Positions 43,033-51,892 of a stretch of 64,000 nt of DNA are shown in pieces (positions within the stretch are counted from its first letter, which is position 1; each line of letters opens with the position of its first letter). The stretch spans positions 992,001 through 1,056,000 of the forward strand of contig JACKMA010000002.1 in assembly GCA_024235635.1 (NCBI GenBank), in the 5' to 3' direction. Source of the stretch: Zoogloeaceae bacterium. Its GTDB lineage: Bacteria; Pseudomonadota; Gammaproteobacteria; Burkholderiales; Rhodocyclaceae. A program made the translations under genes and the position numbers. The notes beneath the pieces were generated by a model. That model saw nothing but the letters and a program-made list of their open reading frames with translations, was not told where the DNA came from and searched no databases.

Positions 43033-43692
43033 CTACTTCGGTTGAGGCACGATGCGCAGATAGGGCTTGGGCGCCTTCCAGCCGTCCGGGAAGCGCTCGC
43101 GGGCCTCGTCGTCCTTGACCGCCGGCACGATGATGACGTCCTCGCCGTGGCGCCAGTTGACCGGTGTCGCGACCTTGTGGCGCGCGGTGAGCTGGCAGGA
43201 GTCGAGCACCCGCAGCACTTCGTCGAAATTGCGCCCGGTGCTCATCGGATAGGTGATCATCAGCTTGATCTTCTTGTCCGGGCCAATCACGAATACCGAG
43301 CGCACGGTTGCATTGTCGGCCGCCGTGCGATCCTTCACCTCGCCGCTGGCATTCGGATGCAGCATGTCGTAGCGCTTGGCTACCTGCATGTCGGTGTCGC
43401 CGATCATCGGGTAATTGACCGCCGTGCCCTGCGTCTCTTCGATGTCGCCCATCCAGCGCCGGTGATCCTCGACCGAATCGACCGACAGGCCGATCACCTT
43501 GCAGTTTCGCTTCGCGAATTCGGGCTTGAGCCGGGCCATGTAGCCGAGTTCGGTGGTGCAAACCGGCGTGAAGTCCTTCGGATGGGAGAACAGGATCGCC
43601 CAACTGTCGCCGATCCATTCATGGAATCGGATCGTGCCCTCCGTGGTCTCGGCCGTGAAATCCGGTGCGTCGTCGCCTATGTGCAGTCCCAT
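43033..43692 (-). CDS. 1-Cys peroxiredoxin (Prx6 type)
   Basis: A 219-residue thiol peroxidase. Catalytic C45 is in HPKDFTPVCTTELGY. The long C-terminal domain (SCQLTARHKVATPVNW and later AVKDDEARERFPDGWKAP) is that of the Prx6/AhpC-TSA 1-Cys group. A second Cys (C-x in DSCQL) is present but is not the resolving Cys of 2-Cys enzymes. It reduces hydroperoxides in the cytoplasm. Confidence 0.94.
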   Translation of the reverse strand: MGLHIGDDAPDFTAETTEGTIRFHEWIGDSWAILFSHPKDFTPVCTTELGYMARLKPEFAKRNCKVIGLSVDSVEDHRRWMGDIEETQGTAVNYPMIGDTDMQVAKRYDMLHPNASGEVKDRTAADNATVRSVFVIGPDKKIKLMITYPMSTGRNFDEVLRVLDSCQLTARHKVATPVNWRHGEDVIIVPAVKDDEARERFPDGWKAPKPYLRIVPQPK

Positions 43693-43915
43693 GGTCGTCT
43701 CCTGCTGAGGCAGTCCCGGGTCCAGGCCCGCTGCCGCCCGACCCCGGGCTGCTGGTTTTCGGATGTTCGTCGCGGACCCGGCTGCGAGGCCGGTCGCGAC
43801 CATGTGACCATCGGCAAGGCGGCGCGTTCCGCGCCTGCAGAGCCGTTCCGCGCCGCATCTTCGCTCGGCGGACGTGCGCCGCGCATTCGACCGGCGATGC
43901 GCCCCTCCGCCCGTT

Positions 43916-45160
43916 TCAATCCGGCAGTGCGACCTTGCCTTCCTTGCTGTACTGATAATCGTGAAACACGTGCTCGGCGGTCAGCAGCTGGTAGCTACCG
44001 TCCGCGAGCCGATTGCTGGTGTCCTTGAGGCGGTAGGTGTAGTGCCCACAGGTCCAGCAATCGAAATTGCGCATGTGGGTGCACAGGCAGGTCTTCTCGC
44101 GAACCGAGACCCGGCGCGCGTCCGGATGGGCAGCCACGGTCTTGTTGTAGGCGTCGATGTACTGGCAGCGCCCCTTGCTGTCCAGCAGATAGCCGTAGGC
44201 TTCGCAATTGGGTCGGATGCCGGCACCGATCGCAGGGCTGCTCTTCAGCATCCGCATCGGATAGCCGGTGGGCGAGATCTGGTTCACCTCGATCTCGTCC
44301 TCGCTGGCCTTGAAATAGTGCTGCTTGACGTCGTCGGGCAGGCCGCACTCCCTGGTCACGGTGAACCGTGTCGCCACCTGGACCGCGCCGCAGCCGCTTT
44401 CGAGGAAAGCCGTCGCATCGCTGCCGGTGAAGATGCCGCCGGCCGGAATCAGCGGGATGTCGAGCTGGTTCTCGGTCATCCACAGCTGGATCTCGGCGAC
44501 GATCGTCGCCAGGTCGTAGGCCGCCCAGTCCATGCCGAAGCCGAGATGGCCACCTGCCAGCGGCCCTTCGACCACGACATAGTCGGGCAGGCGCTGGGTG
44601 CGCCCGCTCTTCTTCAGGAACAACTGCAGTGCCCGCAGCGACGAGACGATGATGCCGAGCTTGACGTCGCGGAAACGCGGATGATCCTCGATCAGCGAGA
44701 AGGAACCGAGATGCAGGCCGGCAGCCAGCGTGACGCCGTCGATGCCGGCATCCAGCGCCGCCTTGAGGCGCACCTGCAGCGTCTCCTTGGGCGCGTTCAT
44801 CGTCAGCTTTTCCATGCAGTTGATGAACACCAGGCCGTCACCGCGCTTGCGCTCCATCGCGCCGCGCACATGCAGGTGGGTGGCCTCGGCGACCTTGCCG
44901 AGATCGAACTGCACCACCGACTTGTCCGGATTGGCGACGTTGAACTTGTAGAGCTTCAGCTTTTCCCGCACGTACTTGGTGTTGTAGCGGCGGTCGGCGA
45001 CGGTCTTGATCATCGCGTCCGAAATGTGGCCGATGCCGCCCAGGCGGGCCGCCTCGAGCGCAAGGTCGGCGGTCGAGATGTCGACCCCCATGCCGCCGAC
45101 CATGATCGGCACCACTTCCTTGTCGCCCAGCTTCAGTCGGAAATCGTCAACGCTTTTCAT
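43916..45160 (-). CDS. Nitronate monooxygenase/2-nitropropane dioxygenase-like flavoprotein
   Basis: A 414-residue TIM-barrel FMN protein: PIMVGGMGVDIS, then VVEGPLAGGHLGF, IPAGGIFTGSDATAFLESGCGAVQVATRF. Family members oxidise nitronates or act as enoyl reductases. The last 110 residues add an unusual Cys-rich tail with at least six Cys (NCEAYGY, GRCQY, CLCTHMRN, CWTCGHYTYRLKD) that could hold a metal or Fe-S cluster. The true substrate cannot be read from sequence. Confidence 0.85.
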   Translation of the reverse strand: MKSVDDFRLKLGDKEVVPIMVGGMGVDISTADLALEAARLGGIGHISDAMIKTVADRRYNTKYVREKLKLYKFNVANPDKSVVQFDLGKVAEATHLHVRGAMERKRGDGLVFINCMEKLTMNAPKETLQVRLKAALDAGIDGVTLAAGLHLGSFSLIEDHPRFRDVKLGIIVSSLRALQLFLKKSGRTQRLPDYVVVEGPLAGGHLGFGMDWAAYDLATIVAEIQLWMTENQLDIPLIPAGGIFTGSDATAFLESGCGAVQVATRFTVTRECGLPDDVKQHYFKASEDEIEVNQISPTGYPMRMLKSSPAIGAGIRPNCEAYGYLLDSKGRCQYIDAYNKTVAAHPDARRVSVREKTCLCTHMRNFDCWTCGHYTYRLKDTSNRLADGSYQLLTAEHVFHDYQYSKEGKVALPD

Positions 45161-45312
45161 CGTTCATCCCTCGACCCCTCCCTTCGGAGCGTAGCCTGTC
45201 TGTTTGGCGTGACGTCGCCTCGCGCCCTGCCTCGGAATCGTCGTCGGCCCCTCGGGCATCACGCACCGGACCCTCCTTCCGGCATGTGCGGAGCAACGGC
45301 GAAAAGCCCGTA

Positions 45313-45318
45313 ATTATA
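45313..45318 (-). promoter_or_regulatory. Candidate -10 box for the nitronate-monooxygenase-like gene
   Basis: TATAAT on the minus strand, a perfect -10 in a GC-rich gap, 152 nt before the start codon. No good -35 at 16-18 bp was found. Confidence 0.4.
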
Positions 45319-45621
45319 CGCCAAAGACCACCATTGACGGAGCCGGCGTAGCCGGCGGGCAAGCCTGCGCCGCCCCCGCCGCCGGCCACTCCTGCGCCAG
45401 CGACCGGGCGAATCCGATGCATGGCGGCGTCCCCCGCCCGCTTGATCCGGCGCCGGCGCAGAGCTGCGGGCGCCGACGGCGCCGGGCGACGAATACAGCA
45501 CGACGCGACGTGGCGCCCGGCAGCCGTGGCCTTGCCGGCGGCAGCACCGGCCCATGCCTGCAGGCAGCGGATCGGACTGCGGCGGGACGACGATCTGCCC
45601 GCCATCGCCGAACATCCGGGC

Positions 45622-45627
45622 TAGAAT
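45622..45627 (+). promoter_or_regulatory. Candidate -10 box for the PRPP synthetase gene
   Basis: TAGAAT on the plus strand, 68 nt before the ATG at 45696. The same hexamer precedes suhB and lemA in this window. Confidence 0.35.
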
Positions 45628-45695
45628 CCCGGGCTCCGATCGACCTTCCATGCGAGGACCCGGACCGGGTCCTCGCCATGGGCCGCCCTGCCGCC

Positions 45696-46643
45696 ATGCA
45701 CAACGAACTGAAGATCTTTGCCTGCAGCTCGAACCCGGCGCTGGCCGACGCGATCTGCCGGCATCTGGACGTGCCGGTCAGCCCGCTGACCATCTCGCGC
45801 TTCTCGAACGACAACCTCTTCGTGCAGATACAGGAGAACGTTCGCGAACGCGACGTCTTCGTCCTGCAATCCTTCACCGAACCGGTCAGCGACAACATCA
45901 TGGAGATGCTGATCACACTCGACGCGATGCGCAGCGCCTCGGCCGGACGGGTCACCGCGGTGATTCCTTACTACTCGTATGCCCGCTCCGACAAGAAGGA
46001 TGCGCCGCGTATCTCGATCGCCGGCCGGCTGGTCGCCGACCTGCTGCGCACGGCCGGAGCGGACCGGGTGCTGACGATGGATCTGCACGCCGACCAGGTG
46101 CACGGCTTCTTCAGCATGCCGGTGGATCACTTGACCGCGATACCGACCATGGCCGCACATTTCCGCCAGACCCACGACCTGACCAAGATGGTCGCGGTGG
46201 CCACCGATGCCGGCGGCGCCAAGCGCGCGGGCCGCTTCGCCGAAAAGCTCGACATTCCGCTGGCAATCATCGACAAGCGGCGGATCAGCGACACCGATGT
46301 GCACCAGGGTCAGGTCGTCGGTGAAGTCGCCGGCCTCGACGCGGTGATCTTCGAGGACGAAATCGCCACCGGCGGCACCCTGGTCGCCACCGTCGACACC
46401 TTGCGTCGTGCGGGCGCGCGCCGGGTCATGGCCGGCGCGGTCCATCCGGTCCTGTGTGGACCGGCCGTCGAACGCCTGGCCGGCTCCGGCCTCGACGCGA
46501 TCGTCGTCACCGACACCGTTGCGGTCGACGCGGGCAAGCGCGACCGTTTGCCCCAACTGCAGGTTCTGTCGGTGGCACCCTTGCTCGCGGCCGCGATCGA
46601 GCGCATCCACAGCGGCGAGAGCGTCGGCGCGCTGTTCGGCTGA
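45696..46643 (+). CDS. prs: Ribose-phosphate pyrophosphokinase
   Basis: A 315-residue PRPP synthetase. It makes 5-phosphoribosyl-1-pyrophosphate from ribose-5-phosphate and ATP. Motifs: ISRFSNDNLFVQIQENVRERD, YYSYARSDKKDAPR, the metal/ribose site MDLHADQVHGFF, and the PRPP loop VIFEDEIATGGTLV. DEIATGG replaces the commoner DDMIDTAGT loop and YARSDKKD replaces YARQDRK, so this is a divergent, second-type enzyme rather than the purine-operon housekeeping copy. MHNELKIFACSSNP was chosen as start; an ATG six codons upstream is in frame. It converges on radA with a 9-bp gap. Confidence 0.88.
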   Translation: MHNELKIFACSSNPALADAICRHLDVPVSPLTISRFSNDNLFVQIQENVRERDVFVLQSFTEPVSDNIMEMLITLDAMRSASAGRVTAVIPYYSYARSDKKDAPRISIAGRLVADLLRTAGADRVLTMDLHADQVHGFFSMPVDHLTAIPTMAAHFRQTHDLTKMVAVATDAGGAKRAGRFAEKLDIPLAIIDKRRISDTDVHQGQVVGEVAGLDAVIFEDEIATGGTLVATVDTLRRAGARRVMAGAVHPVLCGPAVERLAGSGLDAIVVTDTVAVDAGKRDRLPQLQVLSVAPLLAAAIERIHSGESVGALFG

Positions 46644-46652
46644 GCGGCCGGT

Positions 46653-48029
46653 TCAGGCCGACAGCGTGCGCAGCGCCTCGAGCGCCTCGTCGAGCCGTTC
46701 CACTGCGATCACGTCGAGTCCGCCGATCGCCTGCTTCGGCGCGTTCGCGCGTGGAATCAGGGCATGGCGGAAGCCGAGCTTGGCGGCCTCGCGCAGGCGT
46801 TCCTGCCCGCGCGGAGCCGGGCGGATCTCGCCGGCCAGCCCGATCTCGCCGAACACCACCAGCGCATCCGGCAACGGTCGGTCGCGCAGCGACGAGACGA
46901 TCGCCAGCAATACTGCAAGGTCGGCGGCGGGCTCGGCAATGCGCACGCCACCGACCGCATTGACGAAGACATCCTGGTCGGAGCAGACGATGCCGGCATG
47001 GCGGTGCAGCACCGCCAGCAGCATCGCCAGCCGGTTCTGGTCGAGGCCGACCGTCAAGCGCCTCGGGCTCGGACTGCGCGCCTGGTCGACCAGGGCCTGG
47101 ATCTCCACCAGCAGTGGGCGCGTACCCTCCTGTGTGGCCAGGATGCAGGCGCCGGGCACCTGCTTGTTGTGGTGCGACAGGAACAGTGCCGACGGATTGC
47201 CGACACCGCGCAGCCCGCGGTCGGTCATGCCGAAGACACCGAGCTCGTTGACCGCGCCGAAGCGATTCTTGATCGCCCGTACCAGGCGGTAGGCCGAATG
47301 GCTGTCCCCCTCGAAGTACAGCACCGTGTCGACGATGTGCTCGAGCACTCTCGGCCCGGCCAGCGCACCGTCCTTGGTGACGTGACCGACCAGCACCACG
47401 CTGGCCCCGCCCTGCTTGGCATAGCGGGTGAGCTGTGCCGCGCATTCGCGCACCTGACCGACCGAGCCCGGCGCCGACGCGAGGCTGTCGGAGTAGAGGG
47501 TCTGCACCGAATCGATGACCACGATCTCGGGCTGGTGCTCGCGCAGGGTCGCCAGAATGCGCTCGAGACTGATCTCGGCCAGCAGTTGCAGCCCGCTCGG
47601 CGTCAGTTGCAGCCGACGCGCGCGCAGCGCGATCTGCTCGCCGGATTCCTCGCCGCTGACGTAAAGCGCCCGACAGGACGAGGCCATCGACGACAGCGCC
47701 TGCAGCAGCAGGGTCGATTTGCCGATCCCCGGGTCGCCGCCGATCAACACCACCCCGCCGGCCACCAGACCGCCGCCGAGCACCCGGTCGAACTCTTCGA
47801 TGCCGGTCGACGTGCGCGGACGCTCGCGGGGCTGGATCTCGGCCAGCGTCTGCAGCCCGCCGGCATCGCCGGCAAGGGGCGCGTAGCGGTGCGCGGCCGG
47901 CGCGGCAGCCTGCTCCCCAGCTTGTTCCGCCAGCGTGTTCCAGGCGCGACAATGCGGGCACTGTCCCTGCCAGCGGGCGACCTGGCCACCGCACTCACCG
48001 CAGACGAAGACCGAACGGTTACGCGCCAT
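46653..48029 (-). CDS. radA: DNA repair protein RadA
   Basis: A 458-residue RecA-like branch-migration helicase. N-terminal zinc finger (CGECGGQVARWQGQCPHC), Walker A GGDPGIGKSTLLLQ (about residue 95), the RadA-specific KNRFG motif (IKNRFGAVNELGVF) and a C-terminal Lon-like domain (NAVGGVRI... PLPDALVVFGEIGLAGE). It processes recombination intermediates. Its start overlaps the end of the LysR gene by 11 bp. Confidence 0.97.
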   Translation of the reverse strand: MARNRSVFVCGECGGQVARWQGQCPHCRAWNTLAEQAGEQAAAPAAHRYAPLAGDAGGLQTLAEIQPRERPRTSTGIEEFDRVLGGGLVAGGVVLIGGDPGIGKSTLLLQALSSMASSCRALYVSGEESGEQIALRARRLQLTPSGLQLLAEISLERILATLREHQPEIVVIDSVQTLYSDSLASAPGSVGQVRECAAQLTRYAKQGGASVVLVGHVTKDGALAGPRVLEHIVDTVLYFEGDSHSAYRLVRAIKNRFGAVNELGVFGMTDRGLRGVGNPSALFLSHHNKQVPGACILATQEGTRPLLVEIQALVDQARSPSPRRLTVGLDQNRLAMLLAVLHRHAGIVCSDQDVFVNAVGGVRIAEPAADLAVLLAIVSSLRDRPLPDALVVFGEIGLAGEIRPAPRGQERLREAAKLGFRHALIPRANAPKQAIGGLDVIAVERLDEALEALRTLSA

Positions 48030-48954
48030 GGCCGAGCTCCACCGCGGCGCGCTGTTCCGACAGGCGCTGCAGTTCGTGGGTCGCGAAATCGGCGAAGGTG
48101 GTGATCAGGCGCGAGCGGAAGCGGTCGCGCGGAAAGATCACCTCGAGCGGCGTCGCCAGCGGCGGGTCGAGTGCGATCGCCACCAGCGCGCCTTCGCGCA
48201 CGTCACGGATGATCGCAGCACGCGAAGCGATGCCGTAGCCGAAGCCGCAGCGGGCGAAATGCTTGACCGCGGCCAGCGACCCCAGCTCGGCACATATCGG
48301 CACCTCGGCGATGGCGATGCCGGCCGCGTCGAAATAGGATTCCGCCAGGTCGCGGATCGCGTTGCCGGGCTCACGGGTGATGAATTCGTGCGCCCGCAGG
48401 TCCTCTGCGCCGACGACCTTGGCGCCGGCCAGCGGATGGCTGGCAGCGCAGATCACCATCAGCTCGTCCTCGGCGGCCACGCGGCGCTCGAGCGAGGGAT
48501 CGGTGGTGACGATCTCGATCAGCCCCAGATCGAGATCGCGGCGGGCGACTCGAGCTTCGATGAAGGCCGAGTTGCCGACCATCACCCGCGGCACCACCCG
48601 CGGATTGGCCCGTTTGAACCCCTCCAGCAACTGCGGCAGCCAGTAGGCTGCGATCGTCGTGCTGGTGCCGACGTTGAGCGTACCGGTGAGTTCGTCGGTG
48701 AGCTCAGCAATGCGGGTGCCGAGTTCGTCATTGAGCTCGAGGATGCGCTCGGCGTAGGCCAGGACAATCTCGCCGGCCGGTGTCAATGCGATCCCTCCCT
48801 GCCCGCGATCGAGCAGCCGGGTGTTGAGCTGCTCCTCCAGTTGCTTGATCTGGAACGTGACCGCCGGCTGGGTCATGTACAGGCGCTCGGCTGCGCGAGT
48901 GAATGAGCCGTGCTTGACGACGGCGTTGAACACCTGGAGTCTTCGGTCGGCCAT
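48019..48954 (-). CDS. LysR-type transcriptional regulator (CbbR/CysB-like)
   Basis: A 311-residue regulator with an N-terminal winged helix (FNAVVKHGSFTRAAERLYMTQPAVT) and a two-lobed effector domain (about 90-300). Wording such as VGTSTTIAAYWLPQLL and GYGIASRAAI resembles the CbbR/YeiE branch. Effector and targets are not evident. It overlaps radA and faces, 310 bp away, the divergent lplT. Confidence 0.92.
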   Translation of the reverse strand: MADRRLQVFNAVVKHGSFTRAAERLYMTQPAVTFQIKQLEEQLNTRLLDRGQGGIALTPAGEIVLAYAERILELNDELGTRIAELTDELTGTLNVGTSTTIAAYWLPQLLEGFKRANPRVVPRVMVGNSAFIEARVARRDLDLGLIEIVTTDPSLERRVAAEDELMVICAASHPLAGAKVVGAEDLRAHEFITREPGNAIRDLAESYFDAAGIAIAEVPICAELGSLAAVKHFARCGFGYGIASRAAIIRDVREGALVAIALDPPLATPLEVIFPRDRFRSRLITTFADFATHELQRLSEQRAAVELGHGA

Positions 48955-49264
48955 GCCGTGGGCGTTCCGTGAAGTCGACGCCCTTCATTGCATCACATTC
49001 GCCATGCCTTTGCAGGGCGCGTTCGCGCCCGTGCGCTTGCAGCCGACGATGCCGCGCCAGATGCCGGCGGCATTGGCCCGGGACCACGACCGGAACGCCA
49101 CCGCGAAACCGGCGCGAACGCCCTGCCCGGCCGGCTGCAGAGGCGGTCATCACGAGTGATTCGCCAGGGCAGTCACGGACGTCGCGCCGCGAAGATCGGC
49201 CGGTAACCGTTAACGTGTTATAAACCGCGCTCCCGCCCTCGCACGCCGGACCCCGCAGACGCCG
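48955..49264. other. 310-bp divergent intergenic region
   Basis: No gene seen. An AT-rich patch at 49207-49225 (GTTAACGTGTTATAAAC) carries the likely lplT -10 box. LysR regulators often bind such divergent regions, but I could not pick out a clear T-N11-A pair. Confidence 0.4.
49219..49224 (+). promoter_or_regulatory. Candidate -10 box for lplT
   Basis: TATAAA, 40 nt before the lplT ATG, in the only AT-rich stretch of the gap. The -35 is weak. Confidence 0.4.
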
Positions 49265-50512
49265 ATGCCACTCGGGTTCTACATCATAATGGCCGCGCAG
49301 TTCTTCTCCGCGCTGGCCGACAACGCGCTGCTGATCGCGGCCATCGCGTTGCTGCGGGACATGCAGGCACCGGCCGAACAGGAGCCGCTGCTTAAGCTGT
49401 TCTTCACGATCTCATACGTCGCCCTGGCGGCCTTCGTCGGCGCCTTCGCCGACTCGATGCCGAAATGGCGGGTCATGCTGATCAGCAACACGGTCAAGAT
49501 CGGCGGCTGCCTGATGATGCTGTTCGGGGCCCATCCGCTGTTCGCCTATGCCGTCGTCGGCCTCGGTGCCGCAGCCTATTCGCCGGCCAAGTACGGCATC
49601 CTCACCGAGTACCTGCCGCACCGGCTGCTGGTGGTCGCCAACGGCTGGATCGAGGGCCTGACCGTCGGCGCGATCATCCTCGGCACGGTGCTCGGCGGCG
49701 CGCTGATCCGCCCGGACTGGATGCGCGCACTGGTCGATCTGGTGCCATTCACCGACTCCCACTTCGACGTCAGCATCGTCATGGTCGGCCTGCTCTATCT
49801 GGTGGCCGCCGCGTTCAACCTCTACATCCCGGACACCGGCGTCGATCACAAGCCACTGAAAAACAATCCGCTCTACCTGATCCACGACTTCAACCACTGC
49901 CTGCGGCTGCTGTGGCGCGACAAACTCGGCCAGATCTCGCTGGCAGTGACGACGCTGTTCTGGGGTGCAGGCGCCACCCTGCAATTCATCGTCATCAAGT
50001 GGGCCGAACATGCGCTCGATTTCGACCTCTCCAAGGCCTCGATGCTGCAGGGCGTGGTGGCCCTCGGCGTGGCGCTCGGTGCCGTCCTCGCGGCGCGGCT
50101 GGTGAGCCTGCGCGACTCGGTCAAGGTGATTCCGATGGGCATCGCGATGGGCCTGATCGTGATGGTGATGACCGTGGTCACCGACGTCGACCTGGCGATG
50201 GTGCTGCTGATGCTGATCGGCGCCTGTGCAGGCTTCTTCGTCGTGCCGATGAACGCGCTGCTCCAGCATCGCGGCCACATCCTGATGGGGGCCGGCCACT
50301 CGATCGCGGTGCAGAACTTCAACGAGAACCTGTCGATTCTGGCGATGACCGGCCTCTATGCCTTGCTGATCGCCTTCGACCTCTCGGTCAATACCGTGAT
50401 CGTCGCCTTCGGCCTGTTCGTCGCCGGCACGATGCTGGTGATCAAGCGCCTGCACGAGGCCAACCAGCGACAGTTCGATTCGGCCGCCCTGCTCGACGAC
50501 CTCAAGCACTGA
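49265..50512 (+). CDS. lplT: Lysophospholipid transporter LplT (MFS)
   Basis: A 415-residue inner-membrane MFS protein with about 12 hydrophobic helices. It begins MPLGFYIIMAAQFFSALADNALLIAAI, where QFFSALADNALLIA is the characteristic N-terminus, and has YSPAKYGILTEYLPHRLLVVANGW and VPMNALLQHRGHILMGAGHSIAVQNFNEN. LplT flips lysophospholipids inward for re-acylation. In some bacteria it is fused or adjacent to the acyltransferase Aas, which is not here. It ends 6 bp from the convergent TPM gene. Confidence 0.94.
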   Translation: MPLGFYIIMAAQFFSALADNALLIAAIALLRDMQAPAEQEPLLKLFFTISYVALAAFVGAFADSMPKWRVMLISNTVKIGGCLMMLFGAHPLFAYAVVGLGAAAYSPAKYGILTEYLPHRLLVVANGWIEGLTVGAIILGTVLGGALIRPDWMRALVDLVPFTDSHFDVSIVMVGLLYLVAAAFNLYIPDTGVDHKPLKNNPLYLIHDFNHCLRLLWRDKLGQISLAVTTLFWGAGATLQFIVIKWAEHALDFDLSKASMLQGVVALGVALGAVLAARLVSLRDSVKVIPMGIAMGLIVMVMTVVTDVDLAMVLLMLIGACAGFFVVPMNALLQHRGHILMGAGHSIAVQNFNENLSILAMTGLYALLIAFDLSVNTVIVAFGLFVAGTMLVIKRLHEANQRQFDSAALLDDLKH

Positions 50513-50518
50513 ATACGT

Positions 50519-51022
50519 TCAGATCAGCGCCGGCCGGTCCGGCAACTCGTTCGGGTTGCGCGGATAGGCCGGGAAATGCTGCTCCAGCACGCGCCCGACC
50601 CGCGCAATCGCGTCGATCGATCCGGACAGATACTGCTCGGCCGCGAACGCATGCTCCATGACCTCGCAGATCTCGCGCCACGTGGCCTGTTCGGTGACTT
50701 GTGCGATGCCCCGGTCGACGACGATCTCGACGCGCCGGTCGACCAGTTGCACGAACACCAGCACACCGCTGTTCTCCTCGGTGTCCCAGACGCCGAGGTG
50801 CCCGAATGCCTCGACCGCGCGCTGGTGGGGGCTGACATCCTGCAGCAGGGCCGAGAGTTCGATTTCCGACTCGACGGCGAATCGTATCTCGCCGCGATGA
50901 CGCGTCTCGGAGTCGACGATCGCGGCTTCGATGCGGTCGAGCACGTCGCTCGTGAAGTGGCGTCGTGCCAGCCAGTCAGGGGTCAGCAGGTGCCTGATGA
51001 TCCTGCGCCATTTGCCTACCAT
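50519..51022 (-). CDS. TPM-domain protein, small
   Basis: A 167-residue protein of the TPM (TLP18.3/Psb32/MOLO-1) group without a signal peptide. Visible: ETRHRGEIRFAVE, SGVLVFVQLVDRRVEIVVDRGI and TWREICEVMEHAF. The start chosen is MVGKWRRIIRHLL; upstream frame is Trp/Arg-rich read-through of the Gly-rich tail gene. It overlaps the preceding TPM/Gly-rich gene by 7 bp and is likely co-transcribed with lemA and that gene. Its function is not established; it may be cytoplasmic or peripheral. Confidence 0.85.
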   Translation of the reverse strand: MVGKWRRIIRHLLTPDWLARRHFTSDVLDRIEAAIVDSETRHRGEIRFAVESEIELSALLQDVSPHQRAVEAFGHLGVWDTEENSGVLVFVQLVDRRVEIVVDRGIAQVTEQATWREICEVMEHAFAAEQYLSGSIDAIARVGRVLEQHFPAYPRNPNELPDRPALI

Positions 51023-51888
51023 CCTCCCGAAGCGCCTCCTCCGCCGAATCCACCGCCACCGCCCGACCAGCCGCCACCGCCGCCCCAACCACCGCCTCGT
51101 CCCCGCGAGCCGCCCTGGCCCCAGCCGCCACCACCGGTGACGACGTGGCCGCGCTGCCCCATGGACAGGACGAAGACCAGCGCAAATACCGCCGCCAGCA
51201 GCGCCAGGGCCAACACGCCGCTGACGATCCAGACGCCGATGCCGACCACCGCCGCGGTCAGACCCGAACCGAGCAGCCTGCCGAACATGCTTCGCAGGAT
51301 ACCGCCGCCGAAAATCGAAACCAGCAGCCCGAGGACGATCAGCGATTCGATGTCGACACCATCGTCGCGCGGCGAGCCGCGCTCTGGGGGCGGCAGCGAT
51401 TCGCCCGCCAGCTTGGATTCTATGGCAGTGACTGCGGCAAGGATCCCGCCGATCAGGTCACCGCCGCGAAACGCCGGCGCCATGCGCTCCTCGATGATGC
51501 GCTTGGCGATCGCGTCGGGAATCGCACCTTCCAGGCCGCGGCCGACCTCGATCCGCATGCGCCGGTCGTCGAGGGCGATCAGGATCAGCACGCCGTCGTC
51601 CACGCCGCCGCGCCCGATCTTCCACTGGTCGACGACCCGAATCGAATAGGCCTCGATCGGCTCCGGGCGGGTCGTGCGCACGATCAGCACCGCGACCTGA
51701 CTGCCGTATTTCGATTCGATCTCGTGCAGCCGCTGCAACAGCCGTTCGCGCCCGTCGGGCGCCAGCGCGCCGGCAAGGTCCTGCAGCGGCGAATCGGCCG
51801 GCGGAATCGGCTGCAGTTGCTGGGCCGACAGCGGCAGGCTGTACGCCAGCAGCCACAGCCACAAGAGGCCGCGGGCGAGATCGCGCAA
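51016..51888 (-). CDS. YgcG-type TPM-domain membrane protein with Gly-rich tail
   Basis: About 290 residues from a TTG at 51888, 4 bp after the lemA stop. This start gives RDLARGLLWLWLLAYSLPLSAQQ, a good cleaved signal peptide; a GTG about 39 bp upstream, inside lemA, is an alternative. The TPM domain (about 30-165) has VAVLIVRTTRPE, GVDDGVLILIALDDRRMRIEVGRGLEG and AIAKRIIEERM. Two membrane helices follow (about 205-255), then a tail of about 40 residues that is almost all Gly with Trp, Ser and Arg. LemA and TPM/YgcG proteins are a conserved envelope pair of unclear role. Confidence 0.88.
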   Translation of the reverse strand: MRDLARGLLWLWLLAYSLPLSAQQLQPIPPADSPLQDLAGALAPDGRERLLQRLHEIESKYGSQVAVLIVRTTRPEPIEAYSIRVVDQWKIGRGGVDDGVLILIALDDRRMRIEVGRGLEGAIPDAIAKRIIEERMAPAFRGGDLIGGILAAVTAIESKLAGESLPPPERGSPRDDGVDIESLIVLGLLVSIFGGGILRSMFGRLLGSGLTAAVVGIGVWIVSGVLALALLAAVFALVFVLSMGQRGHVVTGGGGWGQGGSRGRGGGWGGGGGWSGGGGGFGGGGASGGW

Positions 51889-51892
51889 GGCG

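Larger units (their letters stand above)
45161..45695. other. 535-bp gap between two divergent genes, no gene seen
   Basis: It contains a minus-strand TATAAT (45313-45318) and a plus-strand TAGAAT (45622-45627) and otherwise GC-rich sequence without a credible frame. CCGGCGTAGCCGGC around 45344-45357 can form a small hairpin. Confidence 0.4.

Noticed and set aside
51026..51135. Possible DNA repeat array in the GC-rich stretch
   Set aside because: It is the codon repetition of a Gly-rich protein tail, not spaced repeats with unique spacers, so not CRISPR.
51022..51140. Trp/Arg-rich and Pro-rich frames around 51.0-51.1 kb
   Set aside because: They are other-frame readings of the Gly-rich tail of the YgcG-type protein.
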